From the NCBI GenBank assembly GCA_030835025.1, contig JAUQWS010000126.1, positions 1 through 56,280 of the forward strand: 56,280 bases of DNA. Reading direction: 5' to 3'. The position numbers and the translations under genes are program-made. The notes under the pieces are model-generated. The model ran no database searches. It saw nothing but the letters and a program-made list of their open reading frames with translations, and was not told the DNA's origin. Positions 24,644 through 33,885 of this stretch are shown here, one piece after another (the stretch's first letter is position 1; each line of letters starts with the position of its first letter). Source of the stretch: Ignavibacteria bacterium (lineage in GTDB: Bacteria > Bacteroidota > Ignavibacteria > Tepidaquicellales > OLB5).

Positions 24644-27600
24644 TTGAAGCAGGACCCTAAAATTGCGGTTTTAATTTTTTTAATATTTACCGGGGCGGCA
24701 CTAACACAGCAAAAACCCTACGAAGATGTAAATTACAAAAAATTTGTTACCACTGTTAATGAAGCGGATTCGCTGATTTCTCTTCCCGATAAATTCCTGA
24801 TTTTCGGTTCGTTTACATTGTTTTCTGACTCTTTGGAGGTTAGCCCGGCAAATTACGAAGTTGATTACCGTTACGGAAAGATCCGGATCAGGAAGTTCTT
24901 TGTTGATGACATTATCAGAAGCGGTGAACCGGAAAAGCTGCAGCTTATTGTTACTTACAGAAATTACCCTTTCGATATTCCTGATTCATATTCCAAATTC
25001 GAAGTACTAAGCAAGCTTGATACCTTGGGCGGAGATACTGTCAAAGTTGCCGAGATCAAATCAGATTTTGTAGAGGATATTTTTGCCGGTACCGACCTGC
25101 AGAAATCCGGCAGCATCTTCCGGGGCTTCACAATTGGAAATAACCGTGACTTAACCCTGCAATCCGGTTTCCGGCTTCAGCTAAACGGAAAGCTCTCGAG
25201 TGATATAGACATTACAGCAGCCCTCACAGATGAAAATACACCTATACAGCCCGAAGGCAACACCCAGAAGCTTCAGGAGCTGGATAAAGTATTTGTCGAG
25301 CTTCGCTCAAGCAATGTAACAACTACGCTTGGTGATATTGAAGTAAATTTCACTGGAAGTGATTTTTTCAATTTTAACAAAAAGCTTCAGGGAGCAAAAG
25401 GATTTGCTAATCTTGATAAAACCGACCTTTTCTTAAGCGGTGCAATATCACGCGGCAGATTCAATTCTAACAGCCTGAACGGAATTGATGGTGTACAGGG
25501 ACCCTATAGGCTTGTCGGTGCTGATAATGAAGTGAACATCGTTGTCATTGCAGGAAGCGAGAAGGTTTACCTGGATGGATTGCTTATGGGAAGAGGTGAA
25601 TCGAATGACTATGTTATAGACTACTCCAACGGTCAGATAAAATTTACAAACCGCAGACTGATAACAAATGCTTCCAGGATCGTGGTGGATTTTGAATATT
25701 CCGATAAGAAGTACTCTCGGAGCTTTATTGCAGGTCAAACCCGTACAGCTGTATTCAATGAAAGGCTGAAGATATCTGTTTCTTATTTGCGTGAACGCGA
25801 TGACCCCGGAAAACCAATTGATTTCCTGCTGTCGGATTCGGACAGAACGATAATTTCCGAAGCAGGTGATAATAAACTTAAAGCATCGCGCCCGGGAGCG
25901 GTTTTTGTAGGCAGGGATTCAACAGGGGCGCCGCTCGGTTCATATATTCAGCGCGATACTTTGATCAACTCTCAGAACTTTTTGAAGTACATCTATTCCC
26001 CCGGTGATACAAACGCACTTTACCAGGTAACTTTTTCTTTTGTCGGGCAGGGGAAAGGAGATTATAACAGCTTAAGCAGCAGCGCTTATAGTTTTGCCGG
26101 GATCGGGTTAGGGGGCTATTTACCCATAATATTCTTTCCGCTGCCGGCTGCATATCAATCAGCAGTGTTGGGTATGGATCTAAGGATATCGAACTCATTG
26201 AAACTGGTTATCGAGGGTACAGCGAGCGATTTTGACCGCAACCTGCTATCCGAGGCAGGTGATACCGATAATAAAGGTGGAGCGTTCAGCTCATCGCTTT
26301 TTTTCAATCCCAAAAAGCTAAAATTAGGAAACCTTGATCTTGGTGAAGTGGAAGTTATGTTCCGCCAGCGAGTTGTGAATAAACTTTATAACGCAGTTGA
26401 CAGGCTGAATAAGATAGAATATGACAGGATCTGGGACATTCAGGACAGCCTTGATCTGACGGAGGTCACAACTGAAGCAGGATTGAGCTTAAGACCGGGG
26501 AGGTTTTTAAGCTTAAATACAGGAGGGGGCAGAATAAAACGCGGGAATGAATTCAACTCATTAAGAGGATCATTTGATCTTAAGTTCACCGGAGACAGCC
26601 TCAAAGCGCCTTCTTTGAATTACAATATTGACTATATCACAAGCAAGGACCAGAGCATTGACTATGGCGGAAAGTGGATAAGGCAATATGGTAATCTTGA
26701 TTATAAATTCCGCCCTTTTAAAAATGAAGATCTTGGCAAATATAATTTCATCTTCGAGTTAAACGGCGAAGACAAACAGACCCGATCGCTGAATTTTGAT
26801 ACAACTAATATAGGGAGCTTCAGGTTTTATGAGTTCAGGCCGAAATTTGCAGTAATGGATCTTTACAATCTGGACTTATCCTACCAGTTCAATTTCAGAT
26901 TTGATGACATCTTTAACTCCGGCAAGCTTACAAGACAATCAAATTCTTACACCAATACCGTCGGCATAAGGCTCAAGAACCTCAACTTTCTTTCGGCCTC
27001 AGGTGATGTAGTGTTTTATGACAAGAAATACTCGGAAACTTTTAGGAATCTCGGATTCACTGACTCCAGAACCATACTTGTCACTTCTCAAAGCAACATA
27101 TGGTTCCTGAACCGCGGATTTAATACGAACCTTTTCTACAAGGTCTCAAGCGAGCGGACTGCAAAACAAGAGGTTGTATTTATCCTCGTGCCCGTTGGAC
27201 AGGGTAATTACAAATATATCGGGGACCAAAACGGAAATGGTATACAAGATGAGAATGAATTTGTCCTGACCAATTTTGACGGAGACTATATCAAAATAAT
27301 CAGGCCAACAGACCAGCTTTTTCCCACGACAGATTTGCAGAGCTCTGCTTCAATAAATATTGTGCCTTCAAGGTTCACTGGCGGCAGCGGGAAATTGCTT
27401 AATGCAGTAATTAATAACCTGACATTTGATACATACGTAAGCGTTGCTGAAAAAAGCAAGGACCCGGAACAGAAGAACATATATTTTCTCAAGTTCAAAA
27501 CATTTCAGAATGATTCCAACACAATTGCAGGTTCAACAACTGTTCAGCAGGATATCGGAATCTTTGAGAACGCCGAATATTTTGGAGTTAAGCTGAGGTT

Positions 27601-28174
27601 CGTTCAGCGAAAAGGATTGAATCAGTATTTTTCAGGTAATGAAAGAGTGCTGGATGTGGAAAGAACTGCCAGGCTAAGACTTTCTTTTACACAGGATGTT
27701 GCATTGATAACTGATTATGTTACTGAAATAGAGCGCAACCTGGCGCAAAGTGTAGAAATAAGGAACTGGAACATAAATACCGAAGGTGTTTCTTCTGAAA
27801 TCATCTACAAACCTGATGTTTCTATCGAAGCTGGATTCAAGCTTCAGCTAAAGCGCGCAAAAGATATTTATCCTGCATCACCAACGCAGGTCGATATTAA
27901 TGTGCAGACATTCCGCTTCTCATACTCATTCTCAGGCAGAGGTACTCTCAGGTCTGAGATCTCAAGAAATGAAGCTCTCATTAACACAAATCCTGCATTT
28001 GTTCCGTTTGATCTCACTAATGGCCTGGTTATAGGGAAAAGCTATTTTTGGTCACTGAACTTTGAATACAGGATAAGTAATTTTATACAGGCTACAATAA
28101 ATTATTTCGGCAGGGCGGAAGATAAGTCAAAAGTCATACACACAGGCACGGCGGAAATAAGAGCATACTTTTAA
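24644..28174 (+). CDS. Large outer-membrane beta-barrel protein
   Basis: A 1176-aa exported protein. A signal peptide (about 1-21) is followed by an ordered N-terminal part with DLTLQSGFRLQLNGKLS, ALTDENTPIQPEGNTQKLQE and GVQGPYRLVG, then VYLDG and DYVIDYSNGQIKF (about 279-345). This set is shared by large outer-membrane proteins of the FCB group. The second half has many alternating hydrophobic strands (LDLSYQFNFRF, FRFSYSFSGRG) as in beta-barrels and ends in an aromatic strand. A Ca-binding-like loop, DQNGNGIQDENEF, is at about 860-872. The start is TTG 24644. The role is unknown; it does not look like SprA itself, which is much longer. Confidence 0.75.
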   Translation: MKQDPKIAVLIFLIFTGAALTQQKPYEDVNYKKFVTTVNEADSLISLPDKFLIFGSFTLFSDSLEVSPANYEVDYRYGKIRIRKFFVDDIIRSGEPEKLQLIVTYRNYPFDIPDSYSKFEVLSKLDTLGGDTVKVAEIKSDFVEDIFAGTDLQKSGSIFRGFTIGNNRDLTLQSGFRLQLNGKLSSDIDITAALTDENTPIQPEGNTQKLQELDKVFVELRSSNVTTTLGDIEVNFTGSDFFNFNKKLQGAKGFANLDKTDLFLSGAISRGRFNSNSLNGIDGVQGPYRLVGADNEVNIVVIAGSEKVYLDGLLMGRGESNDYVIDYSNGQIKFTNRRLITNASRIVVDFEYSDKKYSRSFIAGQTRTAVFNERLKISVSYLRERDDPGKPIDFLLSDSDRTIISEAGDNKLKASRPGAVFVGRDSTGAPLGSYIQRDTLINSQNFLKYIYSPGDTNALYQVTFSFVGQGKGDYNSLSSSAYSFAGIGLGGYLPIIFFPLPAAYQSAVLGMDLRISNSLKLVIEGTASDFDRNLLSEAGDTDNKGGAFSSSLFFNPKKLKLGNLDLGEVEVMFRQRVVNKLYNAVDRLNKIEYDRIWDIQDSLDLTEVTTEAGLSLRPGRFLSLNTGGGRIKRGNEFNSLRGSFDLKFTGDSLKAPSLNYNIDYITSKDQSIDYGGKWIRQYGNLDYKFRPFKNEDLGKYNFIFELNGEDKQTRSLNFDTTNIGSFRFYEFRPKFAVMDLYNLDLSYQFNFRFDDIFNSGKLTRQSNSYTNTVGIRLKNLNFLSASGDVVFYDKKYSETFRNLGFTDSRTILVTSQSNIWFLNRGFNTNLFYKVSSERTAKQEVVFILVPVGQGNYKYIGDQNGNGIQDENEFVLTNFDGDYIKIIRPTDQLFPTTDLQSSASINIVPSRFTGGSGKLLNAVINNLTFDTYVSVAEKSKDPEQKNIYFLKFKTFQNDSNTIAGSTTVQQDIGIFENAEYFGVKLRFVQRKGLNQYFSGNERVLDVERTARLRLSFTQDVALITDYVTEIERNLAQSVEIRNWNINTEGVSSEIIYKPDVSIEAGFKLQLKRAKDIYPASPTQVDINVQTFRFSYSFSGRGTLRSEISRNEALINTNPAFVPFDLTNGLVIGKSYFWSLNFEYRISNFIQATINYFGRAEDKSKVIHTGTAEIRAYF

Positions 28175-28238
28175 CAGTTAACAATAAACAAAATACAATG
28201 ATCAGTGAAAAGATTGGATTGATCTATATAAGCCGGAC

Positions 28239-28772
28239 ATGAAGAAACTAACACATGAAGAAGTAGGGAAGAAGAGACTATCGCTTTCGGACGCAAAGAA
28301 AGTGAAGCGCCACCCGATATATGTACTTTGCGATAATATCAGGAGTATTTACAACGTAGGCTCAATTTTCAGGACAAGTGACGCAGCACTGATCAAGAAG
28401 CTGTATCTGACCGGGTACACCCCGTACCCGCCGAGACCTGAGATTGAAAAGGTGGCGCTTGGAGCAACTGATGCAGTGGAATGGGAATACATAAAGGACG
28501 CAAAAGAAGCGGTAAGAAAACTCAAGTCACAGGGAATCAAAATAGTACCTCTTGAAATAACAAAGAACAGCAGGAATTATACAAGCATAAATACAGGAGA
28601 TTTTCCCCTTTGTCTTATCGTGGGAAATGAGCTGACAGGAGTATCGAACGATCTCATAGAAGAATCAGATTTCTCGATCGAGATACCTCAATACGGTTTC
28701 AAGCACTCAATGAATGTAGCTGTTGCATATGGTATAGCAGTAATGGAGCTCGTAAAAGTTTTCAGGAAATAG
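28239..28772 (+). CDS. SpoU/TrmH-family RNA 2'-O-methyltransferase
   Basis: A 177-aa SPOUT methyltransferase that uses SAM to methylate ribose of rRNA or tRNA. The three family motifs are NVGSIFRTSDA, LIVGNELTGVS and IPQYGFKHSMNVAVAYGIAV. It lacks the N-terminal substrate-binding domain of RlmB, so it is a minimal, TrmL/TrmH-like member; the target is not predictable. Its 3' end overlaps the convergent amidohydrolase gene by 11 nt. Confidence 0.85.
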   Translation: MKKLTHEEVGKKRLSLSDAKKVKRHPIYVLCDNIRSIYNVGSIFRTSDAALIKKLYLTGYTPYPPRPEIEKVALGATDAVEWEYIKDAKEAVRKLKSQGIKIVPLEITKNSRNYTSINTGDFPLCLIVGNELTGVSNDLIEESDFSIEIPQYGFKHSMNVAVAYGIAVMELVKVFRK

Positions 28773-30330
28773 AATGTACTTCTTTGCCGTTAAAATAAGT
28801 CTTGTAGACTCTGGCCTTATTGATATCATTATCATCCATTTCAAAGAGATCATCTTCCATTATAACAAAATCCGCTACTTTCGCTTTTGTTATTGTGCCA
28901 ACGGCATTGTCATTGCTGTTAGAATATGCATTACTCCAAGTGTAGCATTTAATACATTCGTGTAGGGGAATCCTTAGCTCCGTGGTAAATACTCCGTTCT
29001 CGGCATTACGGGTTAGAGCAAGCCGAATATTTTCAAATGGATCGACTTCTACTATGGGGAAATCCGTGCCGAAATTCACAACAGCACTGCTGTTGATCAG
29101 ATGAAGGTAATTGTGAGTCAGGGGGATCAGTTCATCCGGAAGTTTTTCGCTGACAGCCCGTGCGTCATATTTAAGGTGCAGGGGCTGAACCGATGCAATT
29201 ACTCCAAACTGTGCAAACTTCGGATAATCCCCGGGCCGTATGTGTTGTGCATGCTCTATTCTGTGCCTTAGTCTTTTTGTGTTCTTCAGATTTCCATAAA
29301 GTTCAAGCACCTCGCTCACTGCTTTATCTCCGATGGCATGGATGACCATTTGTTTACCTGCCTCGTCAATCCTCTTAGCAAGTTCAAAAATTGCTCCGGA
29401 GCTCACAAGTTCAGTTTTATAACCGCAATGCTCTGCATTTCTGTATTTTTTGCTGTAAAGTGCTGTTTCAGAGCCCAGTGCACCATCCCAATAAGCTTTA
29501 AACCCGTTAATCGTGAAAAGGTCCGGATCAATGTGTTTTGTGTTCTCTAAAAACCATTCAAAATTATCAAATTCTGTAAAGGGTATATAGGAATTTATTC
29601 TGATGTTCAACCCGCCTCTTTCATAGAGTTCAGAGTAAACTTCAATATCTTCCTTAAGTGTTATATCACTAACGGATGTTATTCCGTATGAATGCAGAAC
29701 CCTTAAAAATTCCTTAGTCGCCTCAACTTTTTCATCTAGTTTAGGAGCTGGCAGCCTTGAAATAATGTAATTAAGGCTTTTTTCCCTAAGCAAGCCGCTT
29801 GGTGAGCCGTCTGAACTCCGATCAATCTCTTCGCCCGTATAATCTCTTAATTTCGCATTAAGTCCGGTTACCTCAAATGCTTTTGAATTGCAGATGGCTG
29901 AGTGGTAATCGTAATTTGTAATGTATAGCGGTATTTCAATATTGAACCTGTCAGCAATATTCCCGCCGGCTCTATCCGATGGAGGAAATACCCTGTTAAT
30001 ATCAAGGTTTCCTCCGATTATCCACTCTGCAACTCTATTCTGGGAATAAGCATTTATAGAATTTCTCAATTCATCCTGAGTTCTTATCTCCGAGCAATCA
30101 AGCTTGTGCCTCATAATTGAGCCTTTGACAAGATGCAGATGCCCGTCGATCAAACCGGGCAGGACTAGCTTTCCTCCAAGGTCTATAACTCTTTCATATT
30201 TAGGTCTTATGGAAAGGGCATCGACATTGCTTCCTGCAAAATCTATCTTAATTCCGTTAACACCAAATGCCTCATCAAACTTTCCGAAGGGCTGCCATAC
30301 TTTGGCGTTAATGAACAGAAGAGAGCTCAT
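28762..30330 (-). CDS. YtcJ-like metal-dependent amidohydrolase
   Basis: A 522-aa amidohydrolase of the YtcJ/AepA (amidohydrolase 3) type. The metal-binding HxH is in GLIDGHLHL (His64, His66), with further ligands in MVIHAIGDKAV and NFGTDFPIVEVDP. Members hydrolyse cyclic or N-acyl amides, but substrates are mostly unknown. Its ATG overlaps the TAA of gpsA by one base (TAATG), so it is translationally coupled to gpsA. Confidence 0.8.
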   Translation of the reverse strand: MSSLLFINAKVWQPFGKFDEAFGVNGIKIDFAGSNVDALSIRPKYERVIDLGGKLVLPGLIDGHLHLVKGSIMRHKLDCSEIRTQDELRNSINAYSQNRVAEWIIGGNLDINRVFPPSDRAGGNIADRFNIEIPLYITNYDYHSAICNSKAFEVTGLNAKLRDYTGEEIDRSSDGSPSGLLREKSLNYIISRLPAPKLDEKVEATKEFLRVLHSYGITSVSDITLKEDIEVYSELYERGGLNIRINSYIPFTEFDNFEWFLENTKHIDPDLFTINGFKAYWDGALGSETALYSKKYRNAEHCGYKTELVSSGAIFELAKRIDEAGKQMVIHAIGDKAVSEVLELYGNLKNTKRLRHRIEHAQHIRPGDYPKFAQFGVIASVQPLHLKYDARAVSEKLPDELIPLTHNYLHLINSSAVVNFGTDFPIVEVDPFENIRLALTRNAENGVFTTELRIPLHECIKCYTWSNAYSNSNDNAVGTITKAKVADFVIMEDDLFEMDDNDINKARVYKTYFNGKEVHSIS

Positions 30331-31328
30331 TATTTCTCTTCTTTAAGTCCGCGCGTCATCAATTTCTCGGTCGCATCATGCGGGTTTTTTCCGTGGAAAA
30401 GCACTTTGTAGACTTGTTCAATTATTGGCAGCTCTAAACCGATCTTCTTTGAAAGCTCGTGAGTAGATTCAGTAGTTGCGACACCTTCTGCGACCATTTT
30501 CATTTCGCTTAGAACCTGCTTAAGTTTCTTGCCTCCGCCGATCTCCTGCCCGACAAAACGGTTACGTGAATGTTTGCTCATGCAGGTAACTATCAGGTCG
30601 CCGATACCGGAAAGTCCCATGAAAGTACTTTCGTGCGCACCCATTTGCATTCCGAGCCTTGTAATTTCTCTTATTCCGCGCGTCATAATAGCTGCTTTAG
30701 TGTTATCACCAAAGCCTGCGCCGTCGGCTATTCCTGCAGCTATTGCTATAACATTCTTAAGCGCACCACCAAGCTCTACTCCGGGTACGTCACTGCTCCT
30801 GTATGCTCTGAAATACCTGTTCGAAAACGCCTTCTGGACCCGCTCTGCATGTTTAATATCGTACCCCGCTGCAACAACGGCTGTAGGGATTTTTTTTGCA
30901 ACTTCTTCTGCGTGTGAAGGCCCGGAAAGCACTACTATATCACTTTTCTTGATCTTTTTGAAAACATCAAGGAAGATCTGCGAAACCGTCATTAAAGTGT
31001 GGTTCTCAATTCCTTTTGATACGCTCAGAATCACCGAATTAATGAAGCTCAGATCTCGAATCTCCGTTATTACACTTCTGATATACTGTGTTGGCGTGGA
31101 TATCACAATAATGTCCTTATCCTTGGCAGCTTCCTCCAAGTTATTTGTGATCTGTATTCCTTTGGGAATCTTAACCTTAGGCAAAAAATAGAAATTTTCC
31201 CTGAATTCATCAAGTGTATGTGCGTATTCGCGGTCATATTCCCACAAAGTAACCTTATGTCTGTTGCTGTAGAGCAGTACGCCAAGAGCAGTGCCCCAGC
31301 CTCCGGAACCCAAAATGGCTATATTCAT
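30330..31328 (-). CDS. gpsA: NAD(P)-dependent glycerol-3-phosphate dehydrogenase
   Basis: Reduces dihydroxyacetone phosphate to sn-glycerol 3-phosphate, the first step of glycerophospholipid synthesis. The 332-aa protein has the Rossmann motif GSGGWGTALG, VVLSGPSHAEEV and the catalytic Lys region GALKNVIAIAAG with GDNTKAAIMTRG. plsY, which uses its product, is only about 2.5 kb away on the same strand. A full TAnnTTTG element ends 5 nt before the ATG, suggesting a leaderless transcript that also covers the downstream amidohydrolase. Confidence 0.95.
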   Translation of the reverse strand: MNIAILGSGGWGTALGVLLYSNRHKVTLWEYDREYAHTLDEFRENFYFLPKVKIPKGIQITNNLEEAAKDKDIIVISTPTQYIRSVITEIRDLSFINSVILSVSKGIENHTLMTVSQIFLDVFKKIKKSDIVVLSGPSHAEEVAKKIPTAVVAAGYDIKHAERVQKAFSNRYFRAYRSSDVPGVELGGALKNVIAIAAGIADGAGFGDNTKAAIMTRGIREITRLGMQMGAHESTFMGLSGIGDLIVTCMSKHSRNRFVGQEIGGGKKLKQVLSEMKMVAEGVATTESTHELSKKIGLELPIIEQVYKVLFHGKNPHDATEKLMTRGLKEEK

Positions 31329-31333
31329 AGATA

Positions 31334-31341
31334 CAAATTTA
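31334..31341 (-). promoter_or_regulatory. -7 promoter element of gpsA, next to the start codon
   Basis: TAAATTTG on the minus strand, ending 5 nt before the gpsA ATG at 31328. This is the tightest spacing of the three leaderless candidates in the window. Confidence 0.5.
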
Positions 31342-31388
31342 TCTATAAAAATCTACTTAAGAAATGTTAAATTGAGTTGAGTTAGAGC

Positions 31389-32894
31389 TTATACTGCTCT
31401 GCGGGCTGATTTGGAAAGCTCTTCAACCTTGCCCAGGAGCCATTGGCGGTTCGATATTCTGGATGATCTTTCAAGCTGCAGCTTCAGAATTTTCAGGTCA
31501 GTTTTTGTATCTGTGCTTTGGAAGTTAACCAGCTTCTGCATGAATTTAAGGAAATTACCTACATGAATACGTGTTTCGTCGTTTACGATCTTGTTCTCTT
31601 TTATGAATTTCTTATGAGCCTTGATAAGTGAAAGCGCTGTATCATACTGCCTGAGCTCGAAATAATTCATTAAGTAAAGATTGCGAACATCCATTCTGAA
31701 AACAAACTCTTCTTCTTTTATTCTGCTTAAGAACTCAAGTGAACGATCAAATACATTCCTGTGGAAATTGAGCATTGCATAGCTATAGCTCATTATATCG
31801 TTCATTCTGTTGGGGTGCAGCATCCTGCCGTTATTCTGAATGAAATCTTCCATCCAGCTCAACTCTTTAACCTTTATTGATTGAAGTATTATGTTCCTGA
31901 AAAGGTCAACCGGAATGTAACTGTTTGAGTGCGTAACATAATATTTGTTTGACACAATCTCTTTATAGATATCAAACAATTCATATTCAAAATCATGCGG
32001 ATCTTTTTCGTTCTGCGAGTTCTTCATTATGCAATAGCTCGCAAGTTTGCCATACAGGTGGTTAAGGTCGTCCGGACTTAATTCATCCCTGTGAGTCCGG
32101 AGTGATTTCTTGAACGAAAAATAATATTCATTATTTTCGAAATACAGAAACGCTCTTAATGTATTAAGATACAGTTCAACAACCGATGCACCCTTCATCT
32201 CACTTGTTTTCATAAATATCCTGAGCCTTTCAAAATCAAACAGGTCTATGAATTGTGAAATGAACTTAATATTATGCTTTACGTTGTAATCTCTGGAGTA
32301 TGTTAATAACACATCATTATGTTTAACAGCCTCAAGCAAAAAGTAACTTATCAGGTAGGTCAATCCGTTTATGAGCTTATTTGCTTCTTTGCTCACGAAA
32401 TTCTTTCTGTTGATCTTGTTATTTATCACGCCAAAATAGAAGTCTTCAGTTTCCAGCCTGAACTTGCTCATGCACAAATCACTATCGATGAAAGGCACTG
32501 ATTCTATTGCCTTTTTTTGATTGTTCAGGCTCATCGAGTGCATTTTAGGAGTCCCTCTTCTTGCTAATTCCTCTATCAATGCTATACCTGATTCTGCATT
32601 CTTTCTTTCGAAGTTCATCTGTATCATAAATTTCTCGGCAAGCTTCTGCAGATCAAATAACAGACGCCGCATAGTAATTTCGTTGTAGGGAAGTTCGGGA
32701 GTTATCTTTTCGTGGAGCTTCTCTTTCGTTAGGTTTCGATTCTCGAAATTCGGATGATATTTGGCAATGATATCAAACAGCCTAAGTAGTTTTGGGCTGC
32801 GGTTAAAGTACGGCGAGAGAATAAATCTTCTGAACGATCTTAGTTCTTCTCTTGAAAGGGATTCCAGAATTTCCAGAAATGAGTAATCAAGCAT
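31389..32894 (-). CDS. SPYFN-family helical protein, paralogue 2
   Basis: A 501-aa helical, charged protein without signal peptide or TM helices. It aligns with the gene at 11025-12467 over the whole length: LS.EELRSFRRFILSPYFN, KYHPNF, YN..TMRRLLFDLQKLAEKF, then TPR-like helices, NYFELRQYDTALSLIKAHKKF and the WLLGKVEEL tail. ATG 32894 starts directly at the family N-terminus; an in-frame TTG at 32945 would add 17 hydrophobic residues and is less likely. A -7 element is at 32971-32978. It is divergent from two tiny secreted ORFs. Function unknown. Confidence 0.75.
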   Translation of the reverse strand: MLDYSFLEILESLSREELRSFRRFILSPYFNRSPKLLRLFDIIAKYHPNFENRNLTKEKLHEKITPELPYNEITMRRLLFDLQKLAEKFMIQMNFERKNAESGIALIEELARRGTPKMHSMSLNNQKKAIESVPFIDSDLCMSKFRLETEDFYFGVINNKINRKNFVSKEANKLINGLTYLISYFLLEAVKHNDVLLTYSRDYNVKHNIKFISQFIDLFDFERLRIFMKTSEMKGASVVELYLNTLRAFLYFENNEYYFSFKKSLRTHRDELSPDDLNHLYGKLASYCIMKNSQNEKDPHDFEYELFDIYKEIVSNKYYVTHSNSYIPVDLFRNIILQSIKVKELSWMEDFIQNNGRMLHPNRMNDIMSYSYAMLNFHRNVFDRSLEFLSRIKEEEFVFRMDVRNLYLMNYFELRQYDTALSLIKAHKKFIKENKIVNDETRIHVGNFLKFMQKLVNFQSTDTKTDLKILKLQLERSSRISNRQWLLGKVEELSKSARRAV

Positions 32895-32970
32895 TTCTTT
32901 AGTTTTTTGCTGTACAATTATAAGCAACTCAAATCCGAAAAGCAATACCTAATTGTACTAGAAAATGGTG

Positions 32971-32978
32971 CAAAAATA
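32971..32978 (-). promoter_or_regulatory. -7 promoter element of SPYFN paralogue 2
   Basis: TATTTTTG on the minus strand, a full match to TAnnTTTG, giving a leader of about 70 nt before ATG 32894. No clear -33 box. Confidence 0.4.
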
Positions 32979-33168
32979 ACCTTTTTTCGGGATATTTGAC
33001 ACGTGATTTGTGAAAAATGAGCAACTTTGGGCAAAAAATGTGGTGGCGGGGAGTGTTTTTTACTGTTATGTTAGTATTGTTGATAAAGGAAAAAACAATA
33101 AACCAACATTAATAAACTAAAACTTAAATCACTCAATTTAGGTCACCCTGCCAGGAAGGAAGAAAAGC

Positions 33169-33381
33169 ATGAAAAAGATCATCTTAACGCTAGCGATTGC
33201 ACTTAGTTTAGCATTGGGTTTCACCTCAAACACCGCATTTTCAAATGTACTGAACCAGGATATACAGAGCCTGAACACCAACTACATTTATGTAAGAGTC
33301 TATGAAAACGGGGCGATTTGGGTCTATGTATACACTGAAGACGGTACGTTTGTAACAAAGATCATTGACCAGCAGATGTAA
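33169..33381 (+). CDS. Tiny exported protein with signal peptide
   Basis: A 70-aa protein. Residues 1-25 are a clear signal peptide (MKKIILTLAIALSLALGF...), and the mature part of about 45 residues is a short beta-rich sequence (YIYVRVYENGAIWVYVYTEDG). An RBS (GGAAGGAAG) lies before the ATG. It is followed 41 nt later, in another frame, by an ORF that is only a T9SS sorting domain. It may be a true small secreted protein, or the 5' remnant of a larger T9SS cargo gene. Confidence 0.65.
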   Translation: MKKIILTLAIALSLALGFTSNTAFSNVLNQDIQSLNTNYIYVRVYENGAIWVYVYTEDGTFVTKIIDQQM

Positions 33382-33422
33382 TTTTTTCTGTAAATCCTTA
33401 ACAAAATTGTAAGAAAGCAAAA

Positions 33423-33644
33423 ATGTCAACACTGAGATTTAATATAGATAAACCCGGAAATGTAAAGTTGATCATAATGAACCTGATCGGACTGAAGCTT
33501 GATGAATTAACGGCAGGTTACAGGGGCAAGGGGGAGCACACTGTACCATGGAAGCCGAAATACAATCTCTCAGGCAGTGTACTTTATATGAAGGTTGAGC
33601 TGAATGAAAAGATCATCGGCGAAAAGATGTTTGTAGTGAGATAA
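33423..33644 (+). CDS. Orphan T9SS type A sorting domain
   Basis: A 73-aa ORF that matches a T9SS C-terminal domain from its second strand on: LRFNIDKPGNVKLIIMNLIG aligns with the IxYTIPxxSxVxLxVFDxxG part, and GSVLYMKVELN...KMFVVR with GVYFYRLKAG...KMILVK. The NYPNPFNP start of the domain, any cargo domain and a signal peptide are missing. In-frame stop codons separate it from the preceding tiny secreted ORF. It is either the 3' piece of a decayed cargo gene or a small protein working with its neighbour. Confidence 0.6.
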   Translation: MSTLRFNIDKPGNVKLIIMNLIGLKLDELTAGYRGKGEHTVPWKPKYNLSGSVLYMKVELNEKIIGEKMFVVR

Positions 33645-33776
33645 AAAGCAGCTTCAGGTATTAGTAACAAGGCGTGCATTATGGGGGTATTTACAGAGTT
33701 TCTGAATCAATTGGATTAGCGCGCCCGTGAAAATACCTGGTTTTAAGCAACAATAGCCCTTAACTTCCTAATGATT

Positions 33777-33812
33777 GAGCAATAAGGCCCGAACCTTATT
33801 GCTCCTTTTTTT
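33777..33812 (+). terminator. Rho-independent terminator
   Basis: A perfect 11-bp stem, GAGCAATAAGG (33777-33787) and CCTTATTGCTC (33794-33804), loop CCCGAA, followed by a T-run (33806-33812). It ends the plus-strand unit of the two tiny ORFs. Confidence 0.9.
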
Positions 33813-33836
33813 AGTCCAAATATGAATTGCAGTAAT

Positions 33837-33865
33837 ACAGAAGGCGGGTTAAACCCGCCTTCTGT
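33837..33865. terminator. Perfect hairpin after plsY
   Basis: ACAGAAGGCGGGTT (33837-33850), one base, AACCCGCCTTCTGT (33852-33865): 14 perfect pairs. It lies 20 nt beyond the plsY stop on the minus strand and probably ends the apbC-nifU-plsY transcript, although no T-run follows. Confidence 0.6.
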
Positions 33866-33885
33866 AAGTCCAAAAAACTCTTTTA

